A DNA stretch of 64,000 bases from Caenorhabditis remanei (taxonomy: Eukaryota; Nematoda; Chromadorea; Rhabditida; Rhabditidae), in contig NC_071333.1 of assembly GCF_010183535.1 (NCBI RefSeq), positions 11,220,587 through 11,284,586 on the forward strand, in the 5' to 3' direction. Shown here in pieces: positions 27,043 to 39,218 of the stretch (position 1 is the stretch's first letter; each line of letters begins with the position of its first letter). The notes under the pieces are model-generated. The model was not told where the DNA came from, ran no database searches, and saw only the letters and a list, made by a program, of their open reading frames with translations. Position numbers and translations under genes: made by a program.

Positions 27043-30000
27043 CGCCACCTATCAGACAATCAATGAGATCAGCAGTTGGATATGCCTCCTGCTGAACTCA
27101 CTCCCAGATGCTATTCTCGTCGTCAGGCCGACCTCCGCCGTGTGGAAACTGAAAAAAACCGCGCGCCAAATTTTCAATTCCTCAATGTCCTTTGTGCCAA
27201 CGGTTGTGTGGTGAAAACGCTCGAAGCCTCTGCTAGAAGCAGAGATTTCCGACCCGTCTCCTGAAAAGAACGATGATTGAATATAAGGACTGAATTTTGT
27301 GAAAGAAAAAGAAGAACGACATATACGCCAACGAAAAGATTATGTTGAAAGTATAATCTTCAGAATAGAAATTCGAAGCAATGAAATAAGAAAGGAAGGA
27401 AGGAAGAAGAGAAAGAGAACTGAAAGAAAGCAGAAGAGAAAAACACAATACTTATGACGTGGAAAAATGTGTCCGAGGCGACTGAAAGGAAGGAGTGGGA
27501 AAGAAAGTAACAATGACAAAAACAGGGTCAGCCACCATCACCTCTGAGTCACTTTACAAAAAAACTTTTTTTGAGAGGTAAACGACATGAATAGTTAAGA
27601 AACGGACGGACAACAGGGGTGTGAAAAGAGTGGACGAGCAGCAGAGAGGCTGTGATGTGAGCAGATTCCAAGATCCCGAAATAACATTTTACATATATCC
27701 TCATCCCTTAACACCATCCTTCCTACGCAGAAGAGAGTACGCATCACTTTAAGAATTTTGTTGATAGAAATTAAGACATGGATATCTATCATGTGAGATT
27801 TCATACAAATTCTGATTACATGTTAAAAAGAGATAAATATTTTGTATGCTGATTATAAAATCTTAGATATTTTCTAATAGAATGAAAAGAACACTTAGTG
27901 TAGGTGGATCGCTCACATTTCACAAACCCTTCAGAATTGACTATGGCCCACAATATCATAAGGAAACCTCAAGAATCGGAAGGTTTTATATTTGAAATAT
28001 GATATTCAGTGCTTCGATGCACTATTGAAATGAATCGGGCAAACTGAAGTGCATCTATTGGAAACCGATATGTTTTTCAGAAATTTCAGCTGCCTGTCAT
28101 TCAATTTGTCAAACTTTTGATATGAAATGTTTTAAAGCGTGATCATCGTCTTCATCGGTATTTTTGTTTTCCATTGCAAAGTATTGGGTGTCAGTAAGGG
28201 GTTTGGTTCCACTAACAGCGGCAGGAAGGCAAATATTTTTTTCACACTCCCAGACTAGACGATGTGGTGGTCTGGTTGGCAAGTCATGGCGCCAGCCGGC
28301 TCCAGTTCCCTCTTTTTTTTGTCGCTATTCTCTTGGTTTGTTCCCGACTGCTCCGTTGGACACATCGTCTTTGCCAATCTTCCGAAACAGCACAATATTT
28401 TTTGGTTTAGAGATGGTTAACAGAGAAAACACGTGTCATCAAGGAAATGCACAGATTACAGTAATCTGCAGCCGAAATCGGGATGTTTGAGCTCGCATTC
28501 GCGTCGGACGGGAAAACAAAAAGCTCTTATGATGATTGATCGACAGAATTGGTTTCTTAAGAGATGACTGTCAAATAAATATATATATAGGAAAAGAATA
28601 AAGAAATAGATGGATAGATGTGAAAACGAATTTTTGCTCCGTCACTGAACAAAACGGTTAAAAATTGATTAGAGACTACTTTTCACCGAATTCGAAATAG
28701 TCATGAAACAGGGATAGAAAATAAAACTAATCGTAATTTTCTGAACATTGAATCGTCACACGGCTGGTTTTCGCTCTGCCTGCGATTACAGTTTGTCATT
28801 GAAATCCAAAAAGAGAACATTTTTCAAGTGTCACTAAAAGAAGGTCTCCCTCTCGCATGTAGGAACATGTAAGAAAATATAAGTTTTCCGATGGAAAAAC
28901 TTTCGATGTTGAGACAATACGATAGAAATGGAAAATGAATCAGCAACAACGTTTCCTATGGTAGGTAGATCGAAAACTTAGCGGAGGAAGGGAGAAGATG
29001 GTGAAAATTGTTGACATGGATGGAGCAAAAAGCAATCTTTGAGGCAATCAATAATGACAAAAAAACCTTCCTCCGCAAGCCAGCGGCAGCGATTGACGCT
29101 ATCTCAAGAATTCAGAAATAAAAACGATTGAAACTAGTTTTCACAAATTTCGCTATCAAAAATTTTCGGTTTCATCGTCAGATCTTCATTTTCAATAAAG
29201 AGTTTTTCATGGTTGAGACAAAAGTCATCACTCAAGTCGGCTGAAGTTTCAAGAACAGCAGTTACCCGAACATTGAACTTCACAGGAAAACAAAAGAAGT
29301 GGGATCCACACGCTGAAAAACGTATGCTCGTCACCTGACTTCGTCTTTCCTGTCGTCACAAATTAGTCTGACAAAGCAGTCGGCTTGATGGTCTGAAGAG
29401 AATGTGAAGTCTGCACAAGGGCTAGGCATCGGAGATCCAGTCGGGCGGTTTGAGAATTGGTCGAAAAAAAAGAAGGACGAGACGTCGATTTCAATGGACA
29501 AACCAATCCATTGAGGTCGTCTGTTCGAATCGGAAAGAAAATTGGCAGATGGTAAGAGGGCTCGTGGAAGAGTACTATTCCATTTTGATTGCCCTGTAGA
29601 GAAATATAAAACAAAAATTTTTATAGTACAACCAAGACGGAAAGGCCGACCGAATAGAAGCTTTTTGATGATTTCATTGCCCCGATCTTACTTTTTTAGG
29701 TTGCAAACCATCTCTGAACTCGCACAGCTGTTTAGGGCGTGCTGGGTAAAATGAAGACAATGACCATGTGGTAAGAACCGGAATGAGATCTAAAATCTAT
29801 AGTCAATTGTTAAACAATGTACAGTATACCAGTTCCCTCCATACAAAAAAAATCAACGTCTTTCTGGCTAATGCTACCATTACAACTACTGGACGCCACC
29901 TAAAAACAGAGAAAGAGACGGGACGATTGTTGGGTGTTGTCTATTCAACCATGGACAAGGCTTATTTGGATGGTTTAAACAAAAATATTTTAGAGAATAG

Positions 30001-30817
30001 GAAAGAACCCACTTTAGGGAGAAGAAATGTTAGTCATGGGAAGTTTTGTTCACATACAAGAGTTAGAGCGTATTTAGATATTTTAATAATTGTTCTGACT
30101 ACAAAACATTGTAAATATAATTTTCTATATAGTATTTGACAAACTTTGAATATAAATATGTACAATTTTTTATCGACTTTTTAAATTATTACACCAATAT
30201 ATTTTATATCAAACTGTTTGGGAACTTTTCCGGTTTTCTTATTGTAGACAGAAAGTGAAGTCACATTCAACACTGACAAAGACATGACAAGGATTAGTTT
30301 TTTCTTTATTAGTTGTAATGGTATATAACCAAGATAAGAGAGGTTGAGATAAAGGACCACTTGACATTATCAGAAGGTTACGTAGGAATAGTGGTCAAAC
30401 AACACTACCATGTCCTATCACCAGCAATGGGGAATAGGAGAGCAAAGAAATATGTGGAGGGTCCCACAAGACGACGGCCTTCAATGGCCCAACCACGCAG
30501 CCAGAGGGGTGGAGCAATAATGACACCCGAGAAGAAGCTCGTCCACGTCATTGCATAAGAACACGAATACAGATAAGGCTCAGGCTTTCATTTGACATGA
30601 AAAAAATAATACAAAAGATCTACACTTCCTGGTTGTGAATTCTCTCATTTATTGGAATTTTTTGAATAATTTTTTTCCGAAAAAAAAGCTCTATATATAT
30701 ATAAAAGAAATAATTTGCATAGAATACTAGGGAACGTTAAAGCTAAAGCATTACCAAGGACAGTCTTTCCCTAGGTAGAAATTATACGGTAGTCAAGGCT
30801 GAGCGCTCGAAAGGAAA

Positions 30818-30836
30818 GACGACGTACGACGTCGTC
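30818..30836. repeat. Short inverted repeat in a G+C-richer patch
   Basis: GACGACGT and ACGTCGTC form perfect 8-base arms around a 3-base spacer. The surrounding 30.72-30.95 kb patch is G+C-richer than its flanks and may be an old gene fragment or a non-coding RNA locus. Confidence 0.5.
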
Positions 30837-31834
30837 AACGTCTCAACAAGACCTCGTTCCTAGAAGTCGGCCGCCATCGGCACCAAGATCTTCCTACTAA
30901 GACAGGAGGACGTCCTATATGAAGAGGAAGTCAAAAATACCAAAACTTCGCATTAGAAATTTGCTTTGGGGTGGTTACATAGGAATACCAAGCAAAAAAA
31001 GAGAAGCGGTTTCACTTCGAGCAGATGAAACAAAATATAGAAAATAAAATAAGTTTTGTGACGTTTGTTACTGACAACCTTCCATCTACAGTGTATTTGT
31101 TACTTTACATTCCAGTCGCTTCCATGGCAAAACGTGATGTGAAAACTGATAGTGGTGAATTGAAGAGTGGAGAATGAGTATTTCTATTGTTTAGACACAT
31201 GAAAATATTTTAGTTTACAATAATGCCGGTCTCAATTCTTCAATAAACCATTGGAGACTTTATAAACGTTTTGGGAAAAACTGAATTCATGCTGGTTTGA
31301 AAACTTAAATTTATATTCTTCAGCCCAACAAAAAAGTGTACCATAACGTATTCTAGTAATATAGCAATGTTCTTGTGTTCAGAGAAAATCCATGGCAATC
31401 GGTTTACCTCCAATAACAATTACAGTTGTTTTTCAGGTTCTCTTGCATAGCATTGAAGCTCTTCTCGGATGTCAACGAGCAAAACAAAAATATATCCGTT
31501 CTTGTTAGTTCGATCCATGTAAATATGCAGGAATACTTTCACAATCGTTGTAGTTTCTAGAAGATTGAAGACCTTCATGAAATATGAGAAGCCCATTTAA
31601 TTTTTGTGTGCAACACAGGAAGAATTGAGCAATCATTTATTGGTGCCAGTTTTTCAGAGCCAGTACATCTTTTCGCATCTCTCTTTTTTCTAAGTCTATT
31701 AATTCCAGGGTGGATCTCTTCTAGGCGTGGTTAGGATGGTGTTTTATTAAACCAATGACTCACCCATGCCTACTGTAGCTCTCGTGAAGATTCAGAAGTC
31801 CAATGCAGCAAGTGGCCAGTGGGTGTGGAGAGGA

Positions 31835-31857
31835 AAGAGAGAGAGAGAGAGAGAGAA
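31835..31857. repeat. GA dinucleotide microsatellite
   Basis: An almost pure run of GA repeats, followed by further GA-rich sequence to about 31864. It is typical of promoter-proximal simple sequence but has no assigned role here. Confidence 0.8.
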
Positions 31858-34800
31858 AGAGAGGATGTGTGTAAGAAGAGAGAGTTTCGAGCTCCCTCAG
31901 TTGTGTTAGTGTTGAACGGGAGGGACCTACCGTCAGTTAGGAGTGCCGCACCTCGTTTCTTTTACTTTTTTGCTGTTTATGGTGGATTCAGATGATGGAT
32001 CCAGTTGGATGGTGAATAGTCTATGGTTTCGCTAGACCATCATACAACAAGACACGATTTGATCGATGCCTATCGACTAGATAGTGTGCTTTTCTAGGAG
32101 TCTCATACGTATTCAACTATTCCGAAGACATCATTTGAAATGCGGAGAGGACTGCAAGAAGACTGAACAGTCGGAGAGACATCAGACGCACAAAGAAACC
32201 CCTCAAACGCTCTCTTTGTGTGTAGTGTACACATAGACCTCCCATGCTGAGACATCTCGTCAAAACGAGTAAGTACTGATGGCTGAAGAGACGCAGCTTC
32301 TCGACGGAAAGCTGCTTTGAGATAGAGCGACAGAGACGACAGACACAAACGCAGTGGCAGTGTGTGCAGTTCTCCACAAATAAGAATGTACAAAGAGCAA
32401 GACGCAGCGATTCTGGCGAGGAAACGACATTGGGGTGAGCGCGCTGATGAAAACGATAGAGAAGAGTGAGGAAGCAAGGGAAAAACGAGTGAGTGTAGGA
32501 GAAAACGAGACGGAGAACAACAAGACGCCACATTTTAGCCTCTTTTACTTTGAAAGAAGATAGGAAAAGAGAGGGAAATAGACATCGGCCTGAGGCTGTC
32601 TTCTTCTTCGTCTTCTTCTTTGAGTGTGTATGCGTTTTGCGGCCGTCTTTTCGAATGTCGGAATTATGGGCCCTTTTGATGGAAAATGCCTTCGAAAGAT
32701 TGAATACGATACTCAAATGACAAGGGGAAGGTATACGGTAGAATCATGCCAACTTCAAACAATGTTTTTTGACAACTTTAATGTCTGGAAATAATCGCAT
32801 GTTACTTCATCTATTGAAACCAGTGTCAACATCGACAGATATTGGAACAGAGGATTACTGTAGTTTTTCAACGCTCACAATTTGTGGAGGAGTGGAAAGG
32901 AAACGCCTCTACAAAAACGGAAGTAAGTCTGACTATTTCTGAGAGAAATTAGTTTGAAGACATTTTACATAAAATTTGAGAGTTGAGTAGAATACTAAAA
33001 TTTCATCTATCGGAAACGGAGAAGCAGGAAAAATTTATTTGTGATTGAAGGAAACGCCTTGATTTTCTTGGTTGGCTGGTTGTTATGCTTGTATAACTTG
33101 TTTAATCAGAAGAAAATCTTGTTAAAAAACTTCGAGAAGGTGGAACTGAAAAATAATAACTCTTACGAAAAAAACTATAGCTTCTTCGATACGAACAACA
33201 ACAGTACTTCAGTGAAATGTTTTTTTCTTTTTCTCTGATATTTTTTCTAGACAATACGACCACAGTATGTGAAAAACAATGTTCGTGGCTAGGTGAAGTG
33301 GCCATAACTAGTTCTCAGATAGACCCAATAATCCTATAATGAAATACATGCTAATCACATCTAATTATGCTCTACATTGTTCTCCGTACAATCTAGGAGA
33401 ATTGGAGGATTAAATAGGGCAAGGGCTGATGATCACGGATCATGAATTGATTCACTGAATTCTAAGGAGTGGTTGACGCAGGAGTGATGCCATTTTCAGG
33501 GGGTTTTTTGAGATAAGGGACAAATAACGAGAAGATGAAAGAAAAAAGTAAAAATAGAATATTTTCATGATGACATGACTCCTCAACTGAACAATCTTGG
33601 TCGAGAAACAAACTCATTCTCTCTTCTATCTGTATGTACTTGTCAGCGGGAAAGTGCATTCCTTAGTCTGCTCCGTGGGAGACTTATCTTATTTGATTGG
33701 TGGTACCTTTCTTCTTTGTTCAGTAAAGTTCACTGCCCGCGTCTCGACAGATAGGAACGCGGCGGCATCTACCAAATAAAAGTAAAAGAGTCAATAAAAT
33801 GAAATAGAAGATTGGATGGTTGATGAAATGGGAATGTGAATGAGAAGAAACCTCTCGAAAAAAATAACTGAAAGTCGACGCATGAATAATCCTTAAAAAA
33901 AGCACTCGGGAAAATGAAAATCGAAAATAATATACAGAAACTGAGTTATAACAGAAGCCAAAGTAATATTCGAAAAGTGTCAAGTGATCTAAAGCCACGT
34001 GATTACTTCACTGGAAATAATATTATCTGTTGGTAATACGATACTCAATCCAAGCCTTGACTCAGGAGCTTTCACTCTAAATTTGATATTTACGTTACTT
34101 GGTAAACTGAAAAATAAGTGATTTTGAAATGTTATCAAAACTCGTCTTCCAATTGATATCATTGGTGTTGAATATGTTCGACGAGAGAGGAAATCACATA
34201 AAAACGTTGAGAGTTCTAAAAAGTAACGGCAGACATTCATGTTTAAACATTTCCGGAAAATTCGAAGGCACTAAATCCAAAAATCAACTTACCACCGATC
34301 TACAGTAGTCCTCGTAAATCAATATGATGACTTGAAAAAAAACAAGAGTAATTCCGCCTTCAAAGTTATCTGAAAACTAGATTTACATGATTTCATTCCC
34401 GTCATGAGACTACTGAAAACAGCTGTCCAAACTGAGAGAAAACCCACGTATTTCCCAATCTGAAAAAAATGAAAAAAGAGAAAAGAGATGTCGATTAAAT
34501 GGCGGGGCAAACAGTATGACACATGCCACACAGAGTTACAAAATTATAAATCAGTCCAGTCATGAGAGGGCGGAAGAGAAGAAAACCATGTTAGTTCAGT
34601 CATAGTTTTTTTTTCTGACAATTCAAGAGGGGTCTTTTTGTGTTCGCCGTACACAACTCAATTGTCCCAATCAATATAATAAAAACACAAGTTGAAAAGA
34701 TATTTTTCAATTAAGAGGATCGTGCTCTGACACCTAGAAAAACAAGAAAAAAGAGTTCCCAACTGGAAAGTGCGTCTGAACTCTATCTGCATGTTTCCAA

Positions 34801-35938
34801 CTAGCAGCATTCATCATATATCTCAGAAAATAAGAAGTCATTTAACTTCATGGAAAATGCACATGTTGATTATCAATTCTTGATGTACTTCCGTCTGAGC
34901 AATGCACTCATTTCCTACTACTTTCCCCATATTTTCAAGACGGAAGAAGAAGTTCTCAAAACTTAGTCATTTGCGTTCTCAGATTTCTTCTTACAGCAGA
35001 ATATGTTCAGACGAAAATATGTTTTGTCTAGATCAGCTGCCATGAAAAACGCCCACGAGAGATTATCAGATAAATCAGAAATGAAGAATGTGAAATGTTT
35101 TTCATAACGCTGTCACATTTTGGGGAAATATTTTACACATTTCTAATGTTTTCACATTCAGTATTTGAAACAATCTTGTTTCTCTAATGTTTTAATATTA
35201 ACGAGAAAACACAAATTGAAAATTGGAACAGTTATGCATCGTATCAATCTCCCAAATAAAGAATAAAAAATTTCCCTATGTACTTTTGAAGTCTGGGATC
35301 AGACACTACAAGTCTTATCTTCAGTGTGATAATTGGTATCTGCCAAATGGAAAAATACAATTTTTCGCATTCTCAAAATTCATTGAGATTCTTCCCACTA
35401 CAGTTTATTTCTCCTAGACCTCAAATGTTTTAAACAACAAATGATAATACAAGTTTATTATATAGAAGTCATACGCGGAGGTTCATGTTGAGAAAGAAAA
35501 TGTTTCTCATTCAATAAGAAATAGACAATTTCAGAGCAAAAAATGAAAACGTTTTTACAAAAAAAAGAATTCTTAAGTCAAAAGTATACAAGAAATTGGA
35601 TCTGTTTTGATTTTTCAGGTTGTGGTGCAAAGTTTTTCAGTGAGAGTATTTGAATGGACCAGAACTTGCAAGTGTAGGAAAGCAATAAAGTTAATCTACT
35701 TAATGTTGCTCATTCTTCTATGGTTTTAGATAACTTAACCAGCTTGACTCAGTCGTCAGATGAAGATATTCGTTATTTCATCGGATCGATACTTAGAATG
35801 AGATCACAGAAATTGCACTAAAAGAGAAAAAAAAAGAGAAAAAAGGAAAATAGGAACATAAGAAAAAAAAGAAGAGAAAATAATGAAGGCTTAGAATAGC
35901 CAGAGTACAAATGAATTGGTTTGTTTAAAAATTGGAAC

Positions 35939-38900
35939 TTAGTTGAAATTGCAGCATCTGCTGAGTTCTGCCGTCTTCGGCTCGTTAATTGAAATTGTGT
36001 CAGCCATCTCTCCTCCCGGAACGAAACCGTATTTCATCTTGATCATTCTCCTGTAACAATAAGATCGCATGCATTTCTATGTCTATTTTTGTTTTTATCG
36101 CACGTCGGAGAATTTTTTCAATTATTTGAAAAGAATCCGATTTGCTTGTTAACAATAGCACTTATTTCATTCTCGATTTGTCACTGCACTGACGGTACCG
36201 TTCTACCCCTTGAAAAAACTCACTCTGCAAGTCCAAGGAACGCTCTGTCAACGTTATGTCCAGTTTTGGCGCTGGTCTCCATGAATGGAATTGCATATGC
36301 CTGAAATAATGATTACATTAAAAATTTTCAAGGAGCACTTACTAAATGTTTTGATAAAACTTTTTCGATATACTCATAAATGTTGGAAAATAGTTTGTAA
36401 GAATGACTTAGTCATAATCAATATTAAAATATCAAACGTTCACTTATTATGAAATTGTATATTATGAATATGAAATTAATGAAAGTAGTTTTTTTTCAGG
36501 TACAGACTGAACTGTATATTTTTAGAAAAATATTTCGAATGGGTCACGAAAGAAAAACTTATGTTTATTTGTGCTAAAAACTTCTATGATCGTAGAAATC
36601 AACGCAGTTAATAAATAAATTATATGTTTATCATATCTATGAGTTTTGATCTTCACTCTCTTGATAATTCTAATTTGTGTTACTGCATATAGTAACTTAT
36701 CTACTTTATTGACATTTTTACAATATGAAATTTGAAACTTTTGATCAGAATCCTTATTCTGATAAGGGAAGTAAAGAACGGACCAAGTTGAACTTATTCT
36801 ATAACGTTGAGCAAAGAGTCTTATCATCGTTTTCCGACATTTTGTAAATTTTTGTTGCACTTTTGGAATTCTCCTGGTCGAAGGTATCGAAAAAATTATA
36901 GAAAAGTACACATCGGTCCGTCGTTCTTCTTTTGTAAAACTAGAACCAAGGAAGGATTTTAGGTGGGCGGGATTATCGGTCAAGTTTTTTCTCTAGAGAA
37001 TACTGAGTGATATCAATTATCTTTGAATTTGTCGACTGCATGATTTGAAAACTGGAACCATTCATCAACTGTGAATGAAATTAAAATAGTGACTTTTATA
37101 TACAAGTTGACGCGGAATGTTTTGATTAGAGTCTAATACTTTGAACAGATTATAGCAAGCAACAAACGGTCTATCGAAAAAGTCAACCGACAATTTTCGG
37201 CTTGTTTCCATTTTAAAAGGCATGTGACGACATTCTCTCAAAATAAATGATGATAGCAGCGAATGTTCTCCGGAGCTACAATACTATAAGTTGTGCCACA
37301 ACTTATCAGTTACACACTACTCGCACCCAGTTTTTTGGTATTCTCATGGTGGAAATCCCCAACTGAATTTCTATCATCACTATTTTCCATTATTTTAGGT
37401 TTCCGTGTTCTATTTGAATTTAATTAGAGAACCTCAAGAACGGATGGCGTGCAATCGTTAAGTTCATCTTGCTTCTTGACACTAATTTCCGTTTCTTTAT
37501 TTTCTGAGCAGTGACGCATCTTGAATTGTTTTGTGTCAACCCTTTGAACCTCAATTTGGTTGAAAAAAGTGCACCATCTTGAATAATACATTGTTTTACT
37601 ATTACACTTAGAGTAGACTCCCTTCGTACACACAGAATAATCACTCGGACAAAAAACGTGTAGTATGTACATGGGCACCCCCCGACGCAACCTCTTCTCA
37701 AATTACAGACACTGATGTCACTTTCTCTGTTGCTCCATTTCTGCTAAGCCGTACGCTCCTTGTTCATTAGAAGCAGCAAAACCTACCAAAAATTGGATTC
37801 CGACGCCGGGAGAAGAAATTATTCATCAGGGCCAAATGAGAAAAAAGCGTAAAACGTCAATCTCATCATGCAATGAGCTTTCTCTATTCCCAGGGTAGAA
37901 AGAAAAAAACGCTGTAGATCAAAAACCTAGTCTTCTTCTCTCACAACTCTTTGTGAACTTTCTCTCCGTTTATAGAATTTTCCCTTGACCCCATTCACAG
38001 AGCATAATTGAATATTAACCTCGGCAAGACGTTTTCCCTCATCCGTTGGCACAGCTCTTGGCAAATCACATTTGTTGCCAACAAGTGTCACTTGTACCGC
38101 CTCCTTTCCAAACTCTTTGATTTGAGAGAGCCAGTTCTGGAAAATTCAAGGAAAACACTCAACGTGAAGAGCTTTCAAGTCTTACGCGGCAATTCTCGAA
38201 ACTCGCGCGGTTCGCAATGTCGTAAACCAGGAGAAGAGCGTCCGCATCACGGTAGTAAGAAGTAGTGACGGAACGGAAACGCTCTTGTCCAGCTGTATCC
38301 CAGATCTAGAAAGAAAAGAAAATAAAAAAATCCCTAGTTAGGTGTGTCATACCTGAAGTTTCACCTTCTTGTCTCCCATTGTGACCAACTTGTTCTGAAA
38401 GTACATTTCATTTGGGTTTCAGATCAGAAAAGGGTTCAGACTTCATGAGCAGAAATAAAAAGATCAGACATTGTTCAAAAAGTTAACGCAGAACTTTTGC
38501 AAGTTTAGAATGTAATACGATTCCCAGGGGTGTTTTAGTCAAATCTCAGATCTTGCAAAATGCACACCTCATGCTTTACTTCCTTTCTCACGCTATAAAT
38601 CTTAACTTTTTTTTCGAAAAATTCTGTAGTCCCGATATTTTTGATTCGAGATAAAAGTCAAGAGTAGACCTTGCGAATGACAAGGGAATATCACCCCAGA
38701 CATGGAAAGATTTCTGAGCTTCTGAATATCGAGTACTACTCTAAAGTCTCTAAAGTGCACTTGAAATCATCCTGTACTTCTACAACTATTGTGATTCTAT
38801 GTTAAAGTTGAGTTAAAGTACATGTCAATAGCTATTAATGGACTCAATTGACGTCAAAAAGTTAGAAAAGCACATGGTATCATGAAGGCTATAATTTGAC

Positions 38901-39218
38901 AAGACAAATCACAAATTCTAGAATTCCAGTTGTGACGTAATTTATATTACTCACTCTGTAATCAATTCCCACAGTAGAAATAAAGTTGTTGTTGAGGAAA
39001 GCACCATCTTTGTAACGAATCAAGAGACAAGTCTTACCGGTGCAACTGTCGCCAAGAAGCATGACCTGGAATACGAGAACAGTATAAGAAGAAAAGGAAA
39101 CAGGTTTTAAAACAACTTTTTACACTACCTTGATTGTGATTTTATCCGAAACTTCTAGATCCAACATTTCCGACCGGTGCTTACTTTTCACCGAATGCTC
39201 GTCGGTTTGATTTGGCAT
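35939..39218 (-). CDS. rab-37: Rab37/Rab26-type small GTPase, short-promoter isoform
   Basis: There are seven exons, 39218-39129, 39065-38955, 38394-38353, 38305-38186, 38136-38020, 36300-36224 and 36050-35939. They close in frame to 222 residues, the length of vertebrate Rab37. Rab GTPases of this group act on regulated secretory vesicles. Seen: the P-loop [10 protein letters not shown], switch I with [10 protein letters not shown], switch [11 protein letters not shown], the base-binding NKCD and ETSAK, and a C-terminal double cysteine (RCCNFN end) for prenylation. The first exon encodes an N-terminus starting [14 protein letters not shown] second, more distal first exon lies at 42241-42297. 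The intron at 36301-38019 is about 1.7 kb, the longest after the first exon. Confidence 0.95.

Larger units (their letters stand above)
27043..35938. other. Gene-poor interval between hpk-1 and rab-37
   Basis: I see no gene I can defend in about 8.9 kb. It probably holds hpk-1 regulatory sequence. Noted contents: a possible minus-strand exon pair at about 29.3-29.75 kb; a G+C-richer patch at 30.72-30.95 kb with an inverted repeat; a GA microsatellite near 31835-31857; and a low-complexity minus-strand open frame at 32117-32716. The rest is AT-rich. Confidence 0.4.

Noticed and set aside
29768..30139. Plus-strand 123-codon frame
   Set aside because: Composition is not protein-like towards its end, and there is no domain or splice support.
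32117..32716. Minus-strand 199-codon frame
   Set aside because: Low-complexity Ser/Leu/Phe/Cys text from a GA-rich plus strand; overlapping frames are open in parallel.
33989..34240. Minus-strand frame with a TTTCAG acceptor (SLPSNVNIKFRVKAPESR...)
   Set aside because: Looks exon-like, but no upstream partner exon with matching phase could be found.
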